Positions 1-8,897 of a stretch of DNA of 64,000 bases are shown in pieces. The notes below the pieces were generated by a model. It did not search any database, had not been told where the DNA came from, and saw nothing but the letters and a program-made list of their open reading frames with translations. The stretch is taken from contig CANTFL010001448.1 in NCBI GenBank assembly GCA_947650285.1, positions 186,001 through 250,000 on the forward strand. The letters run 5' to 3'. The position numbers were made by a program, and so were the translations under genes. How positions within the stretch are numbered: position 1 is the stretch's first letter; each line of letters begins with the position of its first letter. This DNA is from Hyaloperonospora brassicae (taxonomy: Eukaryota > Oomycota > Peronosporomycetes > Peronosporales > Peronosporaceae).

Positions 1-26
1 CATGTGCAATAGATAGTCATGAATCT

Positions 27-126
27 NNNNNNNNNNNNNNNNNNNNNNNNNNNNNNNNNNNNNNNNNNNNNNNNNNNNNNNNNNNNNNNNNNNNNNNNNN
101 NNNNNNNNNNNNNNNNNNNNNNNNNN
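27..126. other. assembly gap (100 Ns)
   Basis: A run of exactly 100 undetermined bases, the usual placeholder for a scaffold join of unknown size. Sequence to its left is only 26 bases. Confidence 0.99.
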
Positions 127-502
127 TGTCTTTCGCGGATGGTGAGCCGAAAGTTCGGTCCATCCAGCTTTGTCGTGTGTCGTGCGGTACACGCTGAGCA
201 CGCAATGTCACGCACGTGACCAGCACTGGCAAAATTTCCCGCCATCTGTAAATGCGTCGACCCGACCTTGATCATGTCGGTCCATGGTGAAGCTCCGACA
301 CAAACGAGTCCCACTCGCCGATGGAAGATCTGACGTAACATGACAAAAGCTAAAACGATTGAAGATGTACATTTGTCATGATGGAATGCCGAGACGGATT
401 TGGTGTCTGTCGTCGCTTTCGACGCGCCTTGTCTGACTACGGATAGAGCCACTTTATAGTCAGAGGGGACGAAGGCTTTGTTGAGATCAGAGTGGGCATC
501 GA
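127..502. other. no gene recognised
   Basis: Stretch between the gap and the PLAC8 gene end. I see no coding signal, repeat or RNA in it. It probably holds the 3' flank of the PLAC8 gene. Confidence 0.4.
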
Positions 503-1178
503 TCAACGAATGAGGTTGGTGTGACGGGTACGTCTTGTTGATATCAAGTGATCTGTATTGCTGGGTACCGAGGAAGCGTGCCGGCGATAATGCACTGCTC
601 GCGAGTACGAGAACCGAGCAAAACTTCCCTCATGGACCTGAGACGCTATTTGAGATATTTGCACGGCGCACAGCATGCAGCAACGAGAACGTCTTTCCGC
701 GGTGGCCGAATTCCATACTGTCTCCGCACACGCACTCGCAAGAGACACAGGAGCAGGGTGTGAAGGCCAAAGAAGAACAGTGCTCCACAGCAGAACAGAA
801 TCTGCTTGAGCGGTAGACGAGCGGACTTCGCACCATAACGTCGATCATGGGCGCCTTGTGCGTGTCGGTCGTGACGCAGTGTGAGATGAAGAGAAGGACG
901 CAGACCACGAGGCCGACGATTGCAGCCCCGTAGCGTATCAGTGCGTTCGGGTAGTTATCGTCCATTCGGGCCCGGACTTGTGCCATAACTACGCACGGGC
1001 AGAACGTGGACATGCAGCAGCTGGGAAGAGCAGCCGAGAAGCAGCTGAAGAAAGGAACGTCCCGGTCATTGCCATTGTATCCCATGACCTCAGTTACGTG
1101 CGCGGTCCCGGGTGTCCTTGATCGATGTTGTTCTGCATCATCTTTCGGCTCTTTCGCGTCGGCTGCATTTGAACGCAA
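503..1178 (-). CDS. PLAC8-family cysteine-rich membrane protein, frame-broken
   Basis: The start at 1178 gives a protein whose residues about 40-70 carry the PLAC8 (DUF614) opening: an aromatic and Cys stretch (VPFFSCFSAALPSCC) followed by the CC-x4-CPC signature (CCMSTFCPC). A hydrophobic segment follows (ALIRYGAAIVGLVVCVLLFI). The second half exists but in other frames. A second membrane segment ending in LRVRVRRQYGI reads around 700-800 in one frame. The second Cys cluster (CCMLC) with the family-typical SQIASQV tail reads around 600-660 in a third. PLAC8 proteins are small membrane proteins, some linked to Cys-rich metal handling or cell size; the role here is unknown. The need for three frames means frameshifts, either real decay or assembly indels, or an unrecognised intron. 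Family call is fairly secure; gene integrity is not. Confidence 0.6.
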
Positions 1179-1700
1179 GACACCGCACGCTCGAGAGTCA
1201 TCACTGAATCACGTAACCTGTCTCGCTCGTAGGGCTTCAGAAGGTGCGCCGACGAAAGAATCAGTAATGTCGTGATGACGGGTTGTCGATCGGGAGGAGA
1301 TGGGAGTTTTTTTTGCTGCCCCGTTGAGAGAAAGACCTGTCGGCGGATAACCGAATATAACCGTGCACGAGGGGTGGCCGCTTTGGACATGTTCACTCGA
1401 GTCGAAAGTCGATGATGGCTAAGGAGTGAACAGCCCGGTAACCCAAGACGGTCAGTCCACTTTTTTGGTCACGATTCGCTTGATGGGTTTGTTCCTTGTC
1501 GACCTGACGAGGCGCAACAGAGAACACCATTGACGTTCAGACCAGTCACCAGGTGACTTCACAGTGCCAGGATCGGAACAAGCGCGACAGTGCTGAGGCA
1601 GCATCTCGGACCCTTCTTGTATGGGTATCCCTGTTCGGAGACAAAATGGGCGCGTTGTTCGGACACGAACATGCGTTTTAAAATTAACTTATTCAATCCT
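1179..1700. other. intergenic, no gene recognised
   Basis: No coding signal that I trust. Several frames are open but none resembles a known family. It probably contains the PLAC8 promoter and the 3' end of the APP1-type gene, both of which lie on the minus strand. Confidence 0.35.
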
Positions 1701-3567
1701 TCACATAACGACGCAGCCGGATGGGGGTTTCTCCACCAAACCCGTGCGCAGGAGACTGTCCTCATGTAGGTTGATACGCGGCTCTGGCCATTCGAATCCC
1801 AGTCCGGGATTACGCAGGCAAACCGTCGTGCGGACGATACTCGCATCACCACCTGACCCAAAAGGCGTCATGACCATGTCACCACGAGATGCCTTGATCG
1901 CTCGGATCACGCTGGACGGTGCAGGTGGCGCACGAGTTTCCGAAGTAGTTAAACCGAGTCGTAGAGCAACAACGGACTCCGTCCTTTCACGCACTTCTGC
2001 TCCAGCATCCCCGATCCATAGATTGTATCAACCGGCTGTCCAACCACGCCACGCACCGGCCGCCCGGAGGCCGATCGCGCAGCGTTCATGCATTGACGGC
2101 AAGTCCACCACGTAAATGTCATCCACACACGGTGTAAGCGTACAGTGCCTCTACCAAACGGTGTCGATAATTTCCAGCGCTCCTTTGGAAAACAAAGTCT
2201 TCGTGTCAGTCAAACGACTTCGGTCATACGTGTTCCTAGAAAGCAAGTAGCTGAATGGGCTGGCCAGTAGCTCGAGCGTGTTACGCCTCGCTCGTTTCGG
2301 GGGTGACTGGTACTTCCTTTGCGTGGTCTGCCTGGACGTACGCAACGACCCCATCGTAATCCGAGTTCATGAGAAACGCTTTGCAGCACCCGTTGTACGG
2401 CTGACTCATTGCCGTGGCGGCCAGACCGAAGATGGTGTCAATCTGGTGCTCAACGCCAGTCTCATCAGCATACGAACGGCAAATACGCCGGTCCCGTGCT
2501 GGAAGTCGCAACCCATACCGGAGCAACTGAAAGATGCCACCACTCTGGAGGAGCATGGCCTTTTCTATCCGTCAAAGGCCCTTCGTCGTGTCCGCAACAG
2601 CTTCCGATGTCATATCTGCTGGATTAATGAGGTCCCGTCTAAGATAAGCCATAGCGTCATGACCATCGGCGAGAGCTGAATCGGTCAATGCAACTGCAGA
2701 CGCCGTCAGCTTACCGCGGCAGCTGCAGACAACATCTTTGCCATATATCGTGGTAACACAAGAGCTAACCGGAGCAGGTGTGCTCGTCGGCGCTGCTGCA
2801 TTCTTGCCTGAGCTCAGCCCAAGCATGGAGAAGAAGCTTCGAGATGGAGACACAGGAGGGGGCTGCAAACACTGCTCATGAACAATACACTTGTACGTGA
2901 AGCCGCGTCGCGCCGCTTCGCGTTTTCGTCTCACCGTGAAATAGCGCCGGATCTCGTAGACGCGATCTTCTCCGCGGAAGTTAATGACCGCGCTGGCCCG
3001 GCGGGCGAATCCACAACAACCGCAACAGAAAACAACGGCTTTACACCGGAGCTGCCTGGTACGAACGTAATCAATTTCTTCGTAATGAAGCCGATGCCAA
3101 AGCGCACTCCTGCGAACATTCACGGTGACGCCACATCACTCGTCGCATAACTTTCAAGAATGCGTCATCGACAGCTTGCAGCGAATCCCCATTCAGAAAA
3201 GCCGTTATATGCAGCATATTCTGGTCACCGGGATCAGACGTCGTGTAAATTTGTCTTCTGCCCGGTAACTCATCACGCGCCTGATTCCAAATAGGGTTTT
3301 GCCAGCGTGTGACGCATAGACGCGAGCAGGTGGGGCTGGGTAGAACTTGACGTACCGCAAAGAGCTCGTGGCTGGCGGTGATGTATACGTGCCCCAGAGC
3401 AGCAGGTTCTCTTCGGTAAAGTGGCTTGTATCCGTTCCTGACGCGTTGGCGACAACGACCATTCCGTCATGGCACTTGTACATGCCATCAACCCCACGGA
3501 ACTTGCGAACGATCCCACGTCCGACCGGCGTGCGAACGAGCGAATCTGCAAAAACTTGCGGCTTCAT
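1701..3567 (-). repeat. C-terminal protein repeat region of the APP1-type gene
   Basis: Protein-level repeats with the core T-P-(F/V)-G-x-G-x-(V/I), a basic residue pair, then an aspartate-aromatic pair about ten residues on. Clear units read near 3540-3470 (RTPVGRGIVRKFRGVDGMY) and near 1900-1750 (MTPFGSG). Weaker, frame-shifted units lie near 3080-2930 and 2500-2281. Function unknown; the spacing resembles small beta-barrel (SH3/KOW-like) units, which is inference only. Confidence 0.45.
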
Positions 3568-5678
3568 CAGCGGCGACGGGTCATACTTTTACAGAGCAGC
3601 GCATTGGCCACTTCCAGGTCACGGTTCAGCATCAATCGCGCGCGTTCGCGACTCTGCGGAGTGAGCCACGTACGAATGCCTTCAAATGACCGTCCAGCGT
3701 CATCACAGATTTTCTTTAGTCCACTAAGTCGGATCCTCTTTCGTACGAAAAGTCCCTGACAGCTGCACCCACGTACGTATCAAAGAAAAATATGTTCATT
3801 GCGCGCCAGCGGTTCAAATCCTCCTTCGAGTGGTAGTTGTACATCTTTTCCATGGGCGCACGCGCTGAAAAAACGCAGCCTCTAATGCGTCCGAGCCAAG
3901 TCTCTCCACAATTAGCTCCGCAGCACGCACGTCGCCCTTGTCCGTTATCCCCGACAAACACGTGTTTGAACTCCGGATAAAGCTGGTAGAATTCACTGGA
4001 GTTCTCAAACTTCTTTTGTGCCATTGGTTCCAGTTCCCCTTGCCACATGAACGCGTGACCCGACTCTGAGGTTCCCGGCAAGCAGCGTAGGCAGCGTGTG
4101 CATTCCCATCTTCTCGTGCAGCGCCGCAAACTTCGCGTACGACTTTTTCTCCGACACGTCTTTGTACACGTGCGGACGTGCCGAGAGGAACACGAGGTTG
4201 CCGACGCGGCCGCCTGTCCAGTCATCCGGCCCGACTGTGCCCATGTCCAGTTCCCGGTAGAACGCCAGGACGCCCGGGCACAGCGTGTGCCGAGGGAAGC
4301 GCGTGTCCAGTCCTGCTGGGTACCGTCCACCGGACGAGTACAGCGTGTCGTCCACGTCACCGAGCACCTTGCGCCACGCCTGCTGCTTACGACTGCGGCC
4401 GCGCTTTGTCCCCAGCCGCGTGTGGGCAATCTGTACACTTGCTTCGCGCTGGATGTGACTGATAACGTCCGTCCGGACCGTCGGGTCGCGAATGTCGTTG
4501 AACACGAGTTTGTGCATACTGTGGTCGCCTTTGGCGTCCGTGTACGTCTTGAGGTTGTCTGAGGTCGTCCCCCGTGTCTTGAGGATGATGTTGCGCACCA
4601 CTTTTCCGCCAGCGGCTGCGCGCTGATCTTCATGACCATCAGCGCGTCGAGCAGCAGCGCCCGCGACATGACCGAGAGGTCGCCGAGGCGCGGAGCACAG
4701 CAGGTCGAGCATGAGCGTCCGGCTCTGGTCTTCGCGCACTTTCGAGTGGTCCTTGACCTTGTAAAAGAGCAGCGCGAGCGGGATGCGGTTCACCACGTAG
4801 TTCAGCTCGTCTTTGCCGGCGCCCGCGAGGATGCGGAAGATCTTGTGTTCGCGCTGCTTGACCTCGGCGAGGTTCAGCATGTTGTTGATCGTGCTGGGCA
4901 GGTACCGGCGGTCGATGCGGCTCACGCACTCGACGAGGAGGGCGGTCTTTCTTGGCCCGGCCTTGTACTGGAACAGGTTGTGCGACAGGTGGCGCGTGGC
5001 GGTCTTCAAGCGCGGGCGGCGGCTGATCTCCTGGCGGTGCAAGAAGCGGTCAAAGTAGTGCACGCTCAGAGTGAAGCCAAACACGAGCACGAGGCCGAGC
5101 GCCGAGTTCCACTGCCCAACGGCCAGCGGCGAGTCGCGAATGTACAGCACGGCTGCGCTAAAGAGAAAGGCCGTGCACGTCCAGAAGCGGTTCTCAAACT
5201 CCTGGGCGTCGTGCCAGCGCCACTTGGACTCAGTGGCCAGGTACAGCACAATCACGTACATGATGCCGAGCCACGACGCACAGAGCAGCGGGCGCGTAGG
5301 CGAAGAACGCCATGACCACAAGCGCCACGGCACGCCGAGGAAGATCAGGGCCACCGGCACGAGCGCGCTCGTGGCCGCATCGTTCTTCTTCTTCTTTGTC
5401 GTGACCATTGACGTGGTCGTTGAGGTGGTCGTTAAAGTTGCCGTCGTCGGGCGCGTTGAAGTTTCCGCTGCCGTTGCCGTTGCTGTTGCCGTCGTCGTTG
5501 ACGTTGTATTTGTGTGGCGCGTTGTGCGCATCGTCGTCTGGAAAGAGGACGGCGTGGCCCGCAAAGAGAGCGGGGACGATGGAAATGTCTGGTCGATCTG
5601 GTCCACCCGTGTCTGCGTAGTAAGGGCCATGAGAGAGCGGCGATCTCGAGTGTCCTCCCCCGCCGTGACGGCGCGCAA
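1701..5678 (-). CDS. APP1/DUF2183 phosphatidate-phosphatase-like membrane protein with C-terminal repeats, frame-broken
   Basis: Reads right to left. The N-terminus (start at 5678 or 5630) is low-complexity, then two or three hydrophobic segments (about 5340-5060) suggest a membrane anchor. The APP1 (DUF2183) catalytic domain lies at about 4370-3800: the nucleophile motif DVDDT (4345-4363), the SARP motif (FLSARPHVYKD), and GDNGQGD near 3940, the pattern of the DxDxT phosphatase superfamily. APP1 proteins dephosphorylate phosphatidate to diacylglycerol. Downstream (3567 to about 1701) come repeats of a short motif, VRTPVGRGIVRKF at 3540 and MVMTPFGSG near 1880, which I recall as a C-terminal domain of oomycete proteins of this type. 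The ORF must switch frame at least eight times (about 4695, 4603, 4066, 3936, 3855, 3600 and further left). Two of these lie exactly at A/T or G/C homopolymers. It is either a decaying gene or one with assembly indels. Confidence 0.7.
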
Positions 5679-6402
5679 GGAGAACGAATGTTTTCGTTCC
5701 GTCTTCTCGTCCGCTTTGTGTCAATTCTCTCGAAATGTGTGTGTGATCGGTGAAGACCCAAAGTGAGGCGAGTGACGGAGCCCAAATTAAGACGACACCG
5801 CGGCTATGCAGCTTGTGTCGAGATGCGTGCGACGGTTCGAGCGCCTCGGCTCGAATCTACTCTGTTTCGTCGTGTTTCGACCAATCAAACGGCGTATACG
5901 AGCATGCACGCCCGCAAATACGCTGCTGTACAGTTGCACAAAGTTGTGGCGGACTGAATCGCCGCGACTGCAAAGCAGCACGAAGCGCACTGTAGGGAAC
6001 GGCGAGAGCTCTATGTGTCACAAACTTGGCCCGTGCACAGGCAGTAAGGGGGTGACACGTCTTGTCGACGCTTGCGTGTAGAACGAGCGCGTAGCAGTGC
6101 AGTAATGGACGTACGTAGCAACAACCGATTGCTTTGTACAACAGCAAGTGGACTAGAGGGACTCGTTATCCGCATGTCGGAAGGCCGTATCGTTCGGCTG
6201 AACCCTTTGTGTCGCTCGCTGAATGCTGTCCATCTGTTTCTTCAGATCCCGCGTCATGCGCGTCGTTTGGCTATTTCGGTAATAGTTTATCGCTAATGTC
6301 AACTTACGAAGCGACGTCACGCGCCCGCAGTGATGACACCGAGCGACCCTGTACAAAAGCATCGATATGCTGTAACACAGTTTCCTACCGCCTCGACGAC
6401 CC
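5679..6402. promoter_or_regulatory. divergent intergenic region (APP1-type gene / CINP-like gene)
   Basis: About 720 bp between two genes transcribed away from each other, so both promoters should lie here. I could not identify a convincing TATA box or oomycete initiator. Short ORFs in all frames look like chance. Confidence 0.4.
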
Positions 6403-7318
6403 ATGGCAGCGCGCGACAGCTGCTGGTGGCTCGGGCCGTGGCAGCAACTCGACCGCGAGTGGCAAACACGCTCTGCACGAGGGCAGGAGCAGCTCGCAAA
6501 GGTGGCAGACAGCGTGCAGAAGACCACGTGAGTGTGTGTGTGTGTGTGGCACTGACACTGCGGGTGGATGTGGGTGAGCTAACGAACATCGCGCCGCTCA
6601 GATACCTCACGGGGGACCACTGGGGATCGCTGGCCGACTGCGGACCACTGAAACGTCGGGCGACGTCGCGGGTGTGTTTGTACCCTAAAACGCCAATAAA
6701 GAGACGTTTGCATACAATACAACAACAAAGCGGTGGTACAAAGTGAGTAGTGAGCTGAGTCCTCGATTGGGCCTGTGGCTCTGTGTCGATTGGTTGCAGT
6801 TGTGGGAATTGGCCCACCGATGCTGCAGTAGGCTGCAGACGGAAGTCGATGCGCTGGTGCGTCATGTTGTGCTACGGTTCTGTTCTGGTCGTATGTCGTC
6901 ATTGCATATAACATTGTTGCTGACCTTCTGGAGTGGAGCTGTAGGCAGACGTTTATGCGCAAATGCGGCGCTTGTTGGTGCATGACGTGGCAAATACGTT
7001 AGGAGAAGACCGCAGGCACCGATATGGTGGGCCATGAGTGTTGCTCGAAGGGGCGACATGGTGCTGACTACTGTATTGTGCTGCGCTGTCCAATTGGCAG
7101 AACTGATGCTGCTGGAGGTGTTGGCCATGTACGAGCACGAGCTCGTCGCGAAGTCGCTCATTGCTAGCGACATCTTCGAGTGCTCGAGATACGAGACAGT
7201 GACGATGTACCTGGCGTCGTGGCAAATGCAGCCGCACATTGATCGCCAGCGTATTGAAGAGCTAATGACGTTGATTCAGAACGACCAGCATTATCAGACG
7301 CGTCGACCACCGAAATGA
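6403..7318 (+). CDS. CINP: CINP-like protein (CDK2-interacting / 55LCC-type), multi-exon
   Basis: Proposed exons: 6403-6527 (starts MAARDSCWWLGPWQQL), 6602-6742, about 6829-6870, about 6952-7030, and a last exon from about 7100 to the stop at 7318. The first intron, 6528-6601, has a GTGAGT donor and a CAG acceptor and joins in phase (AC plus A). The last exon reads LEVLAMYEHELVAKSLIA, then YLASWQMQPHID and a conserved Glu-Met. This closely follows the C-terminal pattern of CINP (leucine-rich, MY-x2-EL, YL-x2-W-x2-QP). The N-terminal tryptophans in a W-x3-L-x2-EW pattern also fit. In animals CINP binds CDK2 and ATR-interacting protein and is part of the 55LCC AAA-ATPase complex in ribosome biogenesis. 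Exons 3 and 4 boundaries are tentative. The family call rests on motif memory, not a search. Confidence 0.55.
6530..6548. repeat. (GT)n microsatellite in intron 1 of the CINP-like gene
   Basis: Short run of GT dinucleotides directly following the GTGAGT donor site. Confidence 0.8.
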
Positions 7319-7678
7319 GGAGAAGACCACTCAGTAGCGGGCACTCGAGCTGAGAATGGATACATCCGAAGCGATCCGCACAAGTGAAGAAAAGCTATTT
7401 TTATGCCAAGTCGCCATTGATATTCTGATTCGTGGGTTCGATTCATTTACGACCCGTCAAATCGTCTCATCTTGTAAGACGCTGTGAAATCGTGGGCTCA
7501 TGAGTTTCTGCAGCCTCTTTTTAGCCCCTTTTTTTGCCATCGCTGCTAAATCGTACCGCGACTTTCACCGTTTTTCGGCCGCAGTGTTTCCAACATTCTC
7601 TGTCCCGACTACAGTGTCCGATTCCCAATAGACAGTACCGATCGACAGCTACAGCCGACAGAACGAGCAGCACGCGCC
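7319..7678. promoter_or_regulatory. intergenic region, probable promoter of the PH-domain gene
   Basis: 360 bp between two plus-strand genes. No recognisable coding. A pyrimidine-rich patch near 7585-7605 could be initiator-like but does not match a consensus well. Confidence 0.3.
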
Positions 7679-8584
7679 ATGACCGACCGCACGGACGCCA
7701 ACCTGCGCGCCTCGTCGCCTTCCAATAAGTTCAGCAGCAGCAGCAGCAAAGGCGCGGCCAACTTCCGCACGGAGGAGATTCGGGGTGCGTTCCATTGGTT
7801 CTTCTTTCGCTGCCAATAGCAGTCAAAATGAGATTAAATCGCCGATTTCGACGGGGTTTTACGCTGTGTCTGCAGGTTATTTGCTGAAAAAAACGCGCGA
7901 AGGCAAGTGGCAGAAGCGCTGGTTCGAGACAAATGGCTGCTTCCTCACGTACTACAAGGTGCGCAGACGGGGCATGTTTTGTTTTTCGGGGGTGAGAGGC
8001 GGCCGCAGGGCTGGCACGTCGTTATTCACGGGGTGTGTGTATACACGTATACACCTGTGCTTTCTCGCAGAAACAAGGTCAGAAACTGCTGGCAGCACTC
8101 AATCTGCCCCAAGTTGGCGTCATCACGCTGCTTCAGGAAGACCACGCTTGGTAAAATGCAGACGCTCTCTTTCGGCTGAGCCCATGTGGCAGGTTCAATT
8201 CGCTCACTAACATGTTCTTTTTGGTTTTGTGTGTGCGTCTTCTGTGCGGTAGACGGCCCCGGTCTTTTTACTATTGAACTGAACGAGCGCGTGTATACGA
8301 TCAAAGCGAGCTCCCATGATGAAGCCGCATTTTGGGTCGACGCGCTGCTTTGGCGTCAAGCTGGCGGCATGGTCAAAAAGTCGTTGGAGGTGAACAAGCA
8401 GACAGTTGGTGACGTGCCCTCGATGGATCTGGCAGATAGTGTCTGCAGCTCAGCAGCTTCTACTCCTACCAACTCTATGTACGCGGAAAAGATGGGCCTG
8501 CATCACGCAGACGTGATGTCTATCAATCCGGATAATGTGGGCAAAAATGGAGCTCCGTGTGCAGCCTGCTGCGTTGTGCAATAA
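7679..8584 (+). CDS. small PH-domain protein with C-terminal CaaX box
   Basis: Four exons: 7679-7784, 7876-7958, 8071-8150, 8253-8584. The first junction is clean (G plus GT gives Gly) and creates the PH-domain start GYLLKKTREGKWQKRWFE, followed by CFLTYYK, then QKLLAALNLPQVG in exon 3. The last exon gives GPGLFTIELNERVYTIKA and the diagnostic C-terminal PH helix AAFWVDALLWRQ with its conserved Trp. PH domains bind phosphoinositides or proteins at membranes. The protein ends in CAACCVVQ: CVVQ fits a CaaX farnesylation signal, with three nearby cysteines that could be palmitoylated. The exon 3/exon 4 join (TG plus A) makes an in-frame stop as written, so one base is probably missing or extra near 8150-8253, or the splice site differs. 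A Ser-rich tract (residues about 18-23) comes from a CAG repeat. Confidence 0.75.
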
Positions 8585-8897
8585 GTGGACGTGAAGGTCG
8601 GAAGGACACGACAGCCGGCAGAGAGACGATATCTTGCCCTGCTTTCTGCTGCCTGTTATCGCACCCGGTCGGATCCAAGCACCCGTCTGCTGCTGCTGCT
8701 GACGATGTTCGTGTTTGATGTTGAGAGTTCCTGATTGCTCTAGCTATTTTTATGAGCAGCTTCGAGAAGGAGCTAATAATGCACGAGAATTCGCAATCTA
8801 CTACGTATGCTGATGAATGTAGTCTTGAGGTGTAGAAACCGCCAGTTTTTGCTCTTCTCTTTACATGCTTTTTATTACGCGCAGGACGAACAGCTAT
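8585..8897. other. 3' intergenic region between convergent genes
   Basis: Convergent 3' flanks of the PH gene (+) and the peptidase gene (-). A CTGCTG triplet run lies near 8689-8702. No gene seen. Confidence 0.4.

Noticed and set aside
1780..1830. A T-arm-like string (TTCGAATCCC) suggesting a tRNA
   Set aside because: No matching acceptor, D and anticodon stems could be placed around it.
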